Positions 53,273-63,905 of a stretch of DNA of 64,000 nucleotides are shown here, piece after piece. The position numbers and the translations under genes were made by a program. Below the pieces are notes generated by a model. The model saw only the letters and a program-made list of their open reading frames with translations. It had not been told where the DNA came from and ran no database searches. Position 1 is the first letter of the stretch. The number at the start of each line of letters is the position of its first letter. Origin of the DNA: Prosapia bicincta (Eukaryota; Arthropoda; Insecta; Hemiptera; Cercopidae); assembly GCA_036971475.1 (NCBI GenBank), contig JBAIZL010000003.1, positions 83,259,595 to 83,323,594 on the forward strand, read 5' to 3'.

Positions 53273-54984
53273 AATCATACCCCTCTCTATTACTTCTCGT
53301 AAGGACCCTTTCCCCTTGGCGTGTTAATATTCATTTAGTGGTCTCTTGATTTCTACGGGAGACGTTTATTATCTTGGTTCCTGTGCATCCGTTCCCGATC
53401 CTTTCGCACTCGCACATACTCACAAACATTCACACACTAGTACCCCAAGCCTAACCTCCCTCCTTCAGCGTAGCTGGGACGCCCTAAACTCTGATACGAA
53501 TTGCATAGTTTTATGCTCGCTTTATTTATTCCACTTATTTTTCTTTCCTCCTAATTAATATAATTCTAGGCAATACTGGATTATACTATATACGTAATTT
53601 GTATGTGCAGAGTGCATAAGTGAATTAATTCATTTTTTACATGTAAATAAAAATATACACTCAGTTACATGTGTGAATGTGCGTTGTGCAGATTGTTAGT
53701 AAAATCGAGTTTCACTGCGTGCGTAGAGAGGTGTGTTTGCTTAGAGAGTAAGGTATTTCCGGTTGGGCCACGTGATCATGGCTCTGCCTACTAACGCCGG
53801 GTCACGGCAAGTGTTAATGTTGTCTTACTCCACTTTAGACAGACTCTTGCCAACGCATTCTAGGCACGGACTAAAACTACTGATCGTATGTATTGGCAAA
53901 CACGATTTACTTGCTTGTTTTAAATAAATGTTTTATTGAAAAAAACCCTTAGGTCTTGTCGTCTGTAGGTATGAAAGCAAAAACTGGACATGTGGGATCT
54001 AGCAAAAAGTCTGCAAATTTAAGTTAAGCCAAATCGTTACTACGAGCGGTGTCAAACCTCAAGTTTTTACTTAAATTAAATGAATTTAACCAATGCATTT
54101 CTTGTAACCTGGATATTCCTTTAAGTTTGCCGATGTTGCAGAGTGTTGACTTATTTAAAGAGGTGAGTTTAATTCCTAATGACGAGATATAGGGAGCTGG
54201 CCACTGTGCGACTATCAAATTGCGTGATCCCTCTGCTTACAGATGCTTATCATCTCTTAGCAGGGGAGATGAATACTCCTCCAACTATATCCCGACCTTT
54301 GCCATTCTAAAATAATGTATTGAGGTTTCCCAAATGCTCATTTATCTGCCCTGAAGCTTTAAAGCTGAATGGGAATAAACTTCTAAATTAAGTTTGAGTC
54401 ATGCCAAATTAGGGTTTATTATCTGTAGCGTATTGGTAAAGAACCTAAAATTACCATTGGGTATCCTTGGCTACGATATGAACCTTTCACATAAAGACGT
54501 ACACATTAGTGACGGGGAAATGTTTTTATGAAATGGTCTTCATATGAATATTTTATTCAAGAGTTCAATTCTTGCCTCATAAATTTAAGAAAAACTTGGG
54601 TTCTGACCTCTGGACACTCCCCTTGTCTACGCCCCTGATGTAATTCCTTACGTTTTACCAAAAATTTGAAGCATGAAACCGGTGGAAAATTTGTTACCGC
54701 GAACCGTTTGTATTCTTTTTGCCAAATGCGACACAAAGTTGGAAGTTTGCACACATAAAAGTGTTTTAGCCCGCCTCTGGAACTCACAGATCCTTCAAAG
54801 AAAGTGGGCGTTGTACAACACGACGGTTTCACATTGGTGAAAACCTTGACGTAATTTGGAAGGTCATTTCGAAACAACTATTTTAATTTCTGTGTTTAAC
54901 GTTTTTCTCCAGTGTCTACAATGCGAGTGCGGTAGTGTGTTTTGTTAAGAACAAAATAAATATAACTATCTAGGAAGAGTGATG
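53273..54984. other. Unassigned intronic DNA upstream of the array complex
   Basis: About 1.7 kb with only short ORFs lacking recognisable features. A possible terminal inverted repeat of a hAT-like transposon is noted separately at 54,596-54,637. A CACGTG E-box sequence lies near 53,769 without further context. Confidence 0.5.
54596..54637 (-). mobile_element. Possible hAT-like terminal inverted repeat fragment
   Basis: On the minus strand the segment begins CAGGGGCGTAGACAAGGGGA, which resembles the CAGNGGCGTAGCCAGGGG termini common to many invertebrate hAT elements. I found no matching second end nearby, so it may be a solo fragment or a chance match. Confidence 0.25.
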
Positions 54985-55034
54985 TTAGGAGGGAAACTGA
55001 TGGAGGGATGTAGAGAATGCTGGGATTCTCTTAC

Positions 55035-55329
55035 CTTGCTCATCCCGTTCTTCAGTGTTGATGTTCTCTAAACCAGACAGTGTCCTACTTTTAAAGTACC
55101 GTTCCACACTGGATGCCGTGCACTTGTTCTTTTCCAGGCTCAAGTGGTTTTCCAGTAGCGGCAAATCTTCATCGCTTAGCGTTAATCTGTTCAAGATTTC
55201 CAAGGTACACAGTTTCAGGCAATCGACTATATTGTCAGAGTGAATGCATCTGGAGATACCGTCCGTGACGATGGATTTACAGTGGCAGGCCGTCCCGAAC
55301 ACCACCCACAGAAACGCGAATCTATTCAT
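55035..55329 (-). CDS. Osiris-family protein, exon 1 (N-terminal part)
   Basis: The exon encodes residues 1-98 plus the first base of codon 99 of the Osiris protein completed by the exon at 26,902-27,167. The ATG at 55,329 is chosen because it starts a signal-peptide-like stretch (FAFLWVVFGTA, cleavage probably around residues 14-19). It also lies just downstream of a TATA-like box. Mature-region Cys residues at 28, 37 and 41 (SRCIHSDNIVDCLKLC) match the N-terminal Cys region of the family. EILNRLTLSDEDLPLLENHL (44-63) matches the conserved amphipathic segment that follows it. The exon ends at the consensus donor CAAG then GTAAGA. At 186 residues the joined protein is short for the family, commonly about 200-300, so a missed small internal exon remains possible. 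A homologue search with the joined product would settle this. Confidence 0.82.
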
Positions 55330-55375
55330 ACTGAAGCCCTGACATCAAATGCCCTTGACAGGTAAACGGTCAACG

Positions 55376-55382
55376 ATTTATA
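55376..55382 (-). promoter_or_regulatory. TATA-like box of the Osiris gene
   Basis: TATAAAT on the minus strand lies 47 nt before the ATG. Initiation about 26-32 nt downstream (near 55,350-55,356, where TGTCAAGG and GCATTTG occur) would leave a 5' leader of only about 20-27 nt. The position fits a core promoter, but no other promoter element is clear. Confidence 0.4.
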
Positions 55383-55739
55383 GACTACATCCTTGTGCGT
55401 TCACACGAAGGTTTCATATCAATTTCTCCTCTTTTTGTTAACATCGGTTTCGTGGTCGACCTCCGATCAAGCTTGACGCGGTGAGCAGTGCCCATTTCGT
55501 ACTGTTATAGTGGGCCATGAATTAAAAAAAATATTTTGAGAAAGAAATCACGTTAAAGTCAACTGGCTGTCTCTTGCTGGTGACCATGAAAATGGTGACA
55601 CGTTTTCCTATATATGCTTCCAGATTTCCATATTTTCCAGATATTTCCAGATTTTACTACTCGCGTATTTTTCTAAAATAAGACAAAGAGCGTTAAATGA
55701 CCATTTCAAATAAAATGCCATGAGCGTAACTTAAAGATA
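55383..55739. other. Upstream flank of the Osiris gene
   Basis: About 360 bp that should hold the proximal promoter. I see no further recognisable element apart from a CCAGATTTCC/CATATTTTCC-type short direct repetition near 55,620-55,655. Confidence 0.45.
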
Positions 55740-56715
55740 GTGACTCAGCTATTCTGAGGGCACCATCCTCCTAGTTCACCTTCCTGTAGGCATTACTATA
55801 ATAGTTTATTTTACTGCAGGAACCACAATCCTAGCTCACCCTCTTGTAAGAACCGATATTCTAGCAAGCTATCTTGTAGGCAGCAGGCCCCTAGCCCACC
55901 ATCCGGTAAGCACCATCCTTCTGTAGACCCCACCCCCATTTATTCACCATCCTAGTAGCTCGCCTTCATGTAAGCATACCCTCCTAGCTCACCCTCTTGT
56001 AGTCACCACCATCTTGTAGGAACCGCCATCCTACCCGCCCTCCTGTAGGCACCACCCTCCTAGCTCATCTTCTTGTGGGTATCACCATCCTAGCCCACCC
56101 TCATCTAGGAACCATCCTCCTTGCTCACTCCCCTGTAGGCACCACCTTCCTAGCCCATTTGACTGTAGACACCATCGTTCTAGCTTACCCTCCTGAATTC
56201 ACCACCATAGTAGTTCACCCTCCTGTAGGCACCACACTTCTACTTCACCCTTCTTTAGGCACTACCACCCTAGTCCCTCCTTTATTCCCCCACTCTAGTA
56301 TCTCTCCCTCCTGTAGTCATAACCTCCTACCTCACATTTTTATAGGCCCCACCCTCTTAGCCCACCCTCATATAGGAATCACCCTCCTAGCCCATTCTCT
56401 TGTAGGCAGTACTCTCCTAGTTTGCCCTTTTGTAGTACCACCGTCATAGCCCACCATCACCTGTAGCCACCACTCTTCTATATTCCTGTATTACTCTACA
56501 CTCCTGTATCAGCACCAACCTAGTAGCTCACCCTACTATAAGCACCACCTCCCTACCCCACCCTCCTGTACGCACACCCTACTGGGTCACCTTCCTTAAG
56601 ATATCACCCTCCTAACTCACCCTCCTGTGGCCACCACCCTACTAAGTCACCCTCCTTAAGGCCCACCTTTCTCCTAGTCCACCCTTCTCTAGGCACCACC
56701 CTCCTAGCTCAAAAC
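55740..56715. repeat. Degenerate 30-bp minisatellite
   Basis: About 30 diverged copies of a C-rich unit of roughly 30 bp built from CCTGTAGGCACCACC and CTCCTAGCTCACC. Unit length drifts through small indels. A + strand frame open at 56,075-56,449 is a product of the 10-codon period and is not annotated as a gene. Confidence 0.85.
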
Positions 56716-57005
56716 CACAAAATCTAAGCCAAACATAAGTCAGTGCAAATTGACATACCTCTAGCTATTCCTTAAACAATATGTTTATTTGGAACCATTG
56801 AATCGCTTCGTCGAATAAACAAGGTAGACTTTAGAAACTGCAAAATCCTCCTTCAAAATAAGGAATGTTAAGAAAAAAAGTTTCTTAAAAATCTATACAA
56901 AACCCTAATTCAACATACTTTTTTGAGAGTGTTAAGTGTAAAACTAAACAGTGCCATCTTGTCAGTTAGGTAAATATAGTTTTCTAAGAAATTTAGAAAA
57001 AAAAT
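56716..57005. other. AT-rich spacer
   Basis: About 290 bp of A-rich sequence with no ORF or repeat of note, leading into the inverted-repeat element. Confidence 0.4.
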
Positions 57006-57770
57006 CAGAACCAACTTCAAAAAACAAACCCAAAATATAATGTTTACTTACTAAAAAGTAAAAATTAATTTTCTGATATCGAAAACATAATTTATTATAA
57101 GGCTATTACCCACAAAATGTTTCAAGTCAGCACCGATTTTCATACTTGGACTCATATTTAAAAAACTGAACGTGACAAATATAAGGATTTTACATGGTGT
57201 TGGAGCTCCTTAGCATGTAGATACAAAATTATGATGTACAAAGAGGATACTCAATCATTTCTTCTAATATACTTATTATATAGATACAGTATAAGAAATT
57301 TATTAAATTTATGACACAAAAGAATTAAGGAGATATGATTCTTACTTCTATAAGCATCTACAGTAATCACATTTAGCGTAAATCATTCAAAGAAGGTTGA
57401 ATTGTCCGTAATCTGTATATCTGAATGAAAAATATTCAATCACATATTGTACAATCTTTGCCAAAAACAAAGAACAATTATCGTCCCGCATATTATCATA
57501 ATATCGAATACATGAAATTTTTGTTTTATGAGAAGACTCTATGGTTCGCTATAGTTAGTCATGGGGAATCAAGCAATCAAAAACTTTATTGTTTCGGAAA
57601 TGTTTAGAACAGATTTGATTGATTAAGAAATAGCAGGCATGATTGCGGCGCAGACTTCAAAATTTTATGGGTAATGAGCTTGTGATAAATTATGTTTTCA
57701 TTATAAAAAAATTACTTTTTAGTAAGTAAAAATTATATTTCGGGTTCTTTTTTTAAAGTAAGTTCTTTTT
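57006..57770. mobile_element. Foldback/MITE-like element with long inverted repeats
   Basis: The left arm (about 57,006-57,140) and right arm (about 57,637-57,770) are imperfect inverted copies. TTACTTACTAAAAAGTAA, GAAAACATAATTTAT and ATTACCCA in the left arm all recur as reverse complements in the right arm. Arms of about 130 bp around a roughly 500-bp core fit a non-autonomous DNA transposon or foldback element. The core holds a 60-codon ORF (57,425-57,607) with no recognisable similarity. Target-site duplication not identified. Confidence 0.55.
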
Positions 57771-58600
57771 CAAAAAAATATTATATCTTCATTTTTAGAG
57801 ATATGATCTTTAATTTTTATTTACAAAGTTGCCAATATTTATCCACACAAATTTCCGATGTGTATATCCCTCTAACCATATTCCTTGATCGTTATCCAAA
57901 TAATTGACACGCCCTTGAAGAATACTATATCAGTTTGCCACACAATACAATGAGTAATTTATGTTGGAAATTCTCTTTCTTAAAATCCCACATATTATTT
58001 CTTATCTTGCAATTATTCTTCTTCATTTCAGTTTAAAAACATGTTATTAATCACGTAACGCAATATCTCAGGTAAATATTCAATAATGCTGTCTCTAATA
58101 ATTATTAGGAAAAATATTTTGTACTTAAAAAGTTTTATTTTTAAAAAAATGGAAATTGATAGTAAAGTTGTATTGAAAGAATTTATATCTTGATATTTAG
58201 TCACCCTTGATGAAGTTCTCACCTGAGGATTATTGAATATCTTGACTATGGTAAATGAACTAAATCAGATTTTCAGTGTATTTATTTTGAATTATATAAT
58301 CTCATTCGAGTTATATCAAGTTATATATCTATATAGGTAGACCATCGAAGAAAGCGCTTTTTAATGATGAAAATTCATTCTTTAGTATCCGATGATGCTC
58401 GTTCTAAGCAGCTTTATTAAGCAAGAAATAAAAAAACCTATTCTTTTTATACTTATGTTTTCTATGTGGTAGAATACTGCATAAAATAAAAGCTGTGATT
58501 GTTTATTTTGCTTACTAATAACTTATAATTCATAACCCTTATTGAAAAAAATATAAAAATATTCCCTCCAAAACAATTGTTTTTTAAATTTAAAGTAGCG
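57771..58600. other. AT-rich unassigned DNA
   Basis: About 830 bp of strongly AT-rich sequence. Short ORFs here are not credible. No known element is recognised. Confidence 0.45.
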
Positions 58601-58605
58601 TATTA

Positions 58606-58884
58606 TTGTCTCCAAATCAGACGTTTTGGGATGTAACTATAGTGGGACCACCGCAAAGTTTTACTCTTTCATTTGCAAAACAAAATCCCTTTGGTCGGTT
58701 AAATACTTCCAAAGTTATCGTAGAACAAACAGAAAAAAAACACGGATCGAATACAGAACTTCCTCCTTTTTTGAAGGCGGTTAAGAAAACTAGTTCAGTA
58801 TCACTGGAGACGATATTATACTATCTGAGTAGAAGTCCTCAACATACGACTCCAGGGTTGGCGATAGCCGAACGTGAAGTATAA
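58606..58884 (+). CDS. Unassigned ORF, possible exon or gene fragment
   Basis: A 92-codon open frame ending in TAA sits in a local rise of G+C within very AT-rich DNA, where stops should be frequent. It starts without an ATG in frame (first codon TTG), so if real it is an exon or a relic; a possible acceptor is CTCCAAATCAG just before 58,621. The product is hydrophilic and Lys/Ser/Thr-rich, with no signal peptide, membrane segment or motif that I recognise. Nothing nearby suggests a partner exon. Confidence 0.22.
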   Translation: MSPNQTFWDVTIVGPPQSFTLSFAKQNPFGRLNTSKVIVEQTEKKHGSNTELPPFLKAVKKTSSVSLETILYYLSRSPQHTTPGLAIAEREV

Positions 58885-59120
58885 AACTATCGAAGAGCTG
58901 CTAAAAGTTGTCGTTGTGGTTTATTATTCACGAGAACACCTCTCTAGCAAAAAGGAAATATATTTAATGAGCTTTCAAAACAGTCTCATAAACTCTAAGC
59001 TTACAAGAGTATTACATATTTAAAGGCATAGATATTTAATGCAAGCCTATACCAACACAACATACAGTCATTGAAAATAAACTAAATTATGATAAATAGT
59101 TTACTAAAAACTAAAAACAG
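58885..59120. other. Unassigned spacer
   Basis: About 235 bp of AT-rich sequence before the Penelope-like terminal segment. Nothing recognisable. Confidence 0.35.
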
Positions 59121-59425
59121 TTTACGGGAAAAATTAAAACAGTTTACTCAAAACTTCATTACTTATTAGTTTATTAAGACAAACACACTAATTTATTAAA
59201 ACCAACCGACTAGTTTCGACGACGATGTCGCCTTAATCAGTGCTACTGTAGTGGCCAAGGCACTGGATGAAAGCTACATCGTCGTTGAACTAGTGTGTTT
59301 TAATAAACTAAGGTGTTGTTTTAATAAACTAATGAGTAGTGAGATTTTGTTAAACTCTTAATATTTACCGTTGTGGATTGTTTTCACTAGCTATGCTCTA
59401 ATTAACTTAACATTTTTTATAAATA
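59121..59425 (+). mobile_element. Penelope-like terminal segment with inverted motif pair
   Basis: Sequence similar to 63,640-63,900: both have AACAGTTTACTC or CCGTTTACTCT, TTATTAAAACAAAC or similar, a paired inverted motif, GTAGTGAGATT, and finally ATTTACCGTTGTGGATTG or a variant followed by AGCTATGCTCTAATTA. The inverted pair has arms at about 59,207-59,244 and 59,259-59,297. The left arm read on the minus strand is CTGATTA-stem-GAAACTAG, a one-base-altered hammerhead-like core. Linked to a Penelope-like element only by similarity to the 63.7-kb copy, which follows a GIY-YIG relic. Confidence 0.5.
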
Positions 59426-60124
59426 AATATAAATAGTTTAATGTTCCTGGAATAATCCACAAATTCGGAATTCATTTAAATTAAGGTTAAATTTAATTCT
59501 ACTGATCAGTCTAGTCTTAAGCGTTAGAATGGAGTAAAACATTAGCTGCCGTTTCCTTTTACAGAGGCTTTCGGGCTTCGCCACTGATCTCGCTACGGCG
59601 CTACCTTGCTCAGCGGCATAGTAGGCCAAGCCGTAGACAGAGAATCCCAGAAACCGTAATGCCATTGTTGACGCATTGCCAGGATCCATTAGATTCGTAC
59701 ACACACGTGTCCAAAATTAAAATGCTTCAACAGTGCGGCCAAATATACTTGATTAAAAATCAGACAATGTACAAAGGTTGCAATCCACGCCAGGTCATGA
59801 CTGTAGCCAGTGTAATAATTGGATGCCATTTAACATTTCAGGCATTGATCCATTTCTTTATGGAACTTTATGCACGCTTCATTATTTGTATATTTCTTGG
59901 GGGTAAAGATTGTCGAAAATGATTATTATTTGAAGTATCTTGTATGCTATTAGAAACACAAGAGTCTTGTATTTTATAAGGAACACTATTGCTATAAAGA
60001 ACATATAATAGATTTAGGAATATCAATTTAATTACTAAATGTGTGGCAGTAACACTACCTTTAGCTCATGAATACAAGCGACATGCAATGCTACAAGAAG
60101 AACTATTGTGTAGGTGATTGTGCC

Positions 60125-60126
<2 letters not shown>
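59426..60126. other. Unassigned spacer
   Basis: About 700 bp with overlapping open frames of 87-88 codons on opposite strands (59,438-59,704 minus; 59,659-59,922 plus). Neither has recognisable domains, and opposite-strand overlap makes both doubtful. Confidence 0.4.
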
Positions 60127-60594
<468 letters not shown>

Positions 60595-60628
60595 TGTGGG
60601 TGTGTATGCACGCGCGAGCCCGCAGAAA

Positions 60629-62628
60629 GCAGTCACTGTAGACCATTTAGTGGAATACTAGATTCCAAAGTTAGCAGAATTAACACATGTTTTAGTGAGG
60701 ATATAAGGATAAAGACAGTCACTGTAGAGCATGTTGTGGATCATTAGGTCCCACCAAAAAAAGCAAAATTACCACATGGTTTGGCATAGATATCAGCAAA
60801 AAGGCAGTCACTGCAGAGCAAATGGAGGGATAGTATATCCCCAAAATCGCAGAATTGCGACTTGGTTTAGTGCAGAACCGAGCACAAAGGCAGTCACTGA
60901 AAAGCATCTGAAGAAATAAATAATAGATTCCAGGGATTGCACGAATACAGCTAGGGTGGGTGCAAGCAAGTAAATGGTCACTAAATCCCATCGGTCCCAG
61001 AATTACCCCTTGGTTTAGTGCCGCACAGAGCACAAAAGCTATCACTGCAGAGCAAGTAGAGGATCACTAAATCCCAATCGGTCGCCTAATTACCCCTTTT
61101 TTTAGAGCCACACAGAGCACAAAGGCAGTCACGGCAGAGCAAGTTGAGGATCATTAGATCCCTTCGGTCGCAGAATTACCCATGGGTTTAGTGCCGCACA
61201 GAGCACAAAGGGTATCACTGCAGAGCAAGTAGAGGATCACTAAAACCCATCGGTCGCAGAATTACCCTTTGTTTTAGTGCCGCACAGAGCACAAAGGCTA
61301 TCACTGCAGAGCAATTGGAGGATAACTAAATCCCATCGGTCACAGAATTACCCCTTGGTTTAGTGCCACACAGAGCACAAAGGCAGTCACTGTAGAGCAA
61401 GTTGAGGATCACTAGATCCCATCGGTCGCAGAATTACCCCTTGGTTTAATGCCGCACAGTGCACAAAGGCTATCACTGCAGAGCAAGTAGAGGATCACTA
61501 AATTCCATAGGTCGCAGAATTACGCCTTTTATTAGTGCCACACAGAGCAAAGCAAATGAAGGTTCACTAGACAGCAAAGGTCGCAGAATTACTGCATGGT
61601 TTGGTGTAAAACCGAGCACAAAGGCAGTTACTGCAGATGATGTGGAGGATCTTTAGATCCTAAAGGTCACAGAATTACAGCTTGGATGATTGCAAATCTG
61701 AGCACAAAGGTAGTTACTGAAGAACATGTGGAGGATCTCTAGTTCCTAATGGTCATAGAATCACAACTTGGATTATTGCAAGACTAAGTACAAAGGCAGT
61801 CACTGAAGGACATGTTGAGGATCACTGCATCCTAGCGGTCGCAGAATTACAGCTCGGTTTGATGCATAACCAAGCTAAAGACAGTCACTGCAGAGCAAGT
61901 CTAGGAGTACTAGATCTCATGATTATCAATATTACAATTAGTTAAGTGTACAAATATACACTTAGACGGTCTTTGCAGAGCAAGTGGGGAATCACTAGAT
62001 CCTAAATGTGGCAAAACTACCGCTTAGTTTGGTGCCAAATCGAGCACAAAGGTTGTCACTTCAGAGCTAGTGATGGAATACTAGATTTTAAAGGTAAAAA
62101 AATTACCGCTTGGCTTGGTGCAGAAATGAGCATTAAGCAGTCAATGCAGTGCTAGTGGAGGACCACTAGTTCCCAAGGGTCGCAGAACTACCGCTTGACA
62201 TGGTACAAAACCAAGCACAAAGGCAGTCACTGCAGTGCATTGGAAGAATACTAGATCCCAAAGGTCGCAGAACTACCGCTTGATTTGGTACAGAACCGAG
62301 CACAAAGGCAGTCAGTGCAGTGCATTGGAAGAATACTAGATCCCAATGATCGCAGAACTACCCCTTGGTTTGGCGCAGAACCGAGCACATAGGCAGTTGC
62401 TGCAGTGCATTGGGGGAATACTAGATCTCATAGGTCGCAGAACTACCGCTTGGTTTGGTGCAGAACTGAGCACAAAGACAGTCACTGCAGTGCAAGTGGA
62501 GGAATACTAGATCTCAAATGTCGCATAACTACCGCTTGGTTTGGTACAGAACTGAGCACAAAGGCAATTACTGCAGTGCCAATGAAGGAGCACTAGATCT
62601 CAAAGGTAGCAGAACTACCGCTAGGTTT
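60629..62628. repeat. 86-bp minisatellite
   Basis: About 23 copies of a unit of roughly 86 bp carrying GCAGTCACTGCAGAGCAAG, GAGGATCACTAGATCCC, GGTCGCAGAATTACC and GAGCACAAAG. Copies between 61.0 and 61.5 kb are the most alike; flanking copies are shorter or diverged. The right part (62.15-62.63 kb) forms a distinct subfamily with GCAGAACTACCGCTTGG. No coding function is apparent. Confidence 0.92.
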
Positions 62629-63078
62629 CTTGGAGACTTTATACTGGTAACTATAAAACAAACAACTTTTTTTTTTAATTTGCTACATGGAAGTCCTAGA
62701 TATATGTTTTAAGTGCTTGAAAACAAGAATTCCTTTTCGTAACACTCATTTATAACACGAAGGTATATTCATAAATTGGAAATAGCAAAAATGGTTTTTA
62801 AAGAATTATATGTTTACACATAAGACTTATAATAATAATAGCTTTCTTTCCCAGGTGAGATTGTAGGAGAGAAAGTATTGTGGCCTCGGCACATATTTAC
62901 CGTTGTTGTGATTGTTTTCCGTATTGAGTAGACATATGCTGAAGCGGCCTTGGTGTGAATCGTGAAAAATTAACCTTAATCAGAAATATGCGAAATCCAA
63001 AATGTTCATCTCCATCGCGTTAAGGAGCACTATTTTCAGAGAGGCTACATTTCCGAGACATTAAGCGAATAAAAACTA
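62629..63078. other. AT-rich spacer before the GIY-YIG relic
   Basis: About 450 bp with no credible ORF. The segment near 62,895 (CATATTTACCGTTGTTGTGA) resembles the ATTTACCGTTGTG piece of the Penelope-like ends, so it may be a further decayed fragment. Confidence 0.4.
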
Positions 63079-63449
63079 TACAATGGCAGGTCATTCTATA
63101 CACGCTTCGATGAACACATTACCCAAACAAAACTAACAAACCCTAAATCCAGCTACGCAAAACACCTAAATACCACCCAACACACACATACCGACATACA
63201 CACCTCAATTTAAATATTCTACACACATTAAAACAGAGTAAAAAACTAACAACCTTAGAAAAATATGAAATCTACAAACACTACGCAACAGACAGGGAAA
63301 ATATATTAAACGACCACACACACTTTGAAGACAATAGTCTTTTCCGATACATCACACAAAACGCCGAAACCTTACCCACTGTCATAAATCCAACTCTGTC
63401 ATGCCGTTTGTATACAGCCAAAGCCGACAGTAGAGGGTTAGCATCGTAA
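63079..63449 (+). pseudogene. Penelope-like GIY-YIG endonuclease relic (C-terminal)
   Basis: The translation begins YNGRSFYTRFDEHI, matching the part of Penelope-like endonucleases just after the GIY-YIG motif (GRSFxxRxxEH). SSYAKHLNTTQHTHTDI follows. After a single frameshift near 63,210 it continues ILHTLKQSKKLTTLEKYEIY and ends LFRYI..., with TAA at 63,447-63,449. The EKYEIY segment fits the conserved Glu helix region of these domains. Reverse transcriptase and the GIY-YIG start itself are absent, so this is a 5'-truncated, frameshifted copy. The terminal segment downstream belongs to the same insertion by position. Confidence 0.62.
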
Positions 63450-63639
63450 AAGGAACGACTGTTTTGAAACGCGCCAGCAAGTAAGAAATTACGTATTCAC
63501 TTAGTTAAGTAGTTTAAAATTAGAATAAAAACGGTTTCATGTAGCAGCTTGCCAACTGCTATTGACTCTGACGTGCTATTCTAAACTTACTAGAGCCATT
63601 TGAAATGGTCCACTAATAAACTCTATACCAACGGTAAGA

Positions 63640-63905
63640 TATAAAACCGTTTACTCTAAGTCTCAATACACATTAGTGTATTAAAACAAACAGACGTTGT
63701 CTCCTTTATTAGTACTTGGCTACTACAAAGTAGGGGTGCTTAAAGCCAAGCTCTGATGAAGGCGACATCGTCGTCGAAACTATTCTTGTTGTTTTTTAAT
63801 AAACCAGTGTGTAGTGAGATTAGAGTAGGCCTAAACTGTTTAAATATTCACCGTTCTGAATTGTTCTCATTAGCTAAGCTCTAATTATCTTAATATTAAT
63901 CCTAT
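63640..63905 (+). mobile_element. Penelope-like 3' terminal segment with hammerhead-like core
   Basis: Following the GIY-YIG relic, this segment repeats the one at 59,121-59,425. It holds an inverted motif pair (left arm about 63,692-63,722, right arm about 63,743-63,780). The right arm contains CTGATGA (63,753-63,759), a 6-bp potential stem II with loop ATC, and GAAAC (63,776-63,780). Penelope-like elements are known to carry hammerhead ribozymes in their terminal repeats, which supports both calls. Confidence 0.5.

Larger units (their letters stand above)
27168..55034 (-). other. Giant Osiris intron (27,867 bp)
   Basis: The intron is bounded by a strong donor, AAG then GTAAGAGA (minus strand, donor G at 55,034), and by an acceptor with a pyrimidine-rich end, TTTTGTTCTCACAG (last base 27,168). 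It is phase 1 on both sides. It contains satellite array 2, a LINE fragment, a Merlin relic and a 15-bp minisatellite. I see no additional exon with family similarity inside it, although a small one could be missed. The intron is inferred from splice consensus, phase agreement and the complementary halves of the family domain; no transcript evidence is available here. Confidence 0.75.

Noticed and set aside
52973..53278. 101-codon minus-strand ORF over the 15-bp minisatellite
   Set aside because: The 5-codon period gives open frames on both strands, and no non-repeat coding sequence is attached.
55055..55243. 62-codon + strand ORF antisense to Osiris exon 1
   Set aside because: It is the shadow of a credible exon on the other strand and has no recognisable features.
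56075..56449. 124-codon ORF with LAHP/GTT repeats
   Set aside because: It lies wholly inside the 30-bp minisatellite, whose period equals ten codons.
59560..59640. tRNA-like or tRNA-derived SINE head
   Set aside because: It is GC-rich and contains CTCGCTACGGCGC, but I could not find matching A and B boxes or a cloverleaf.
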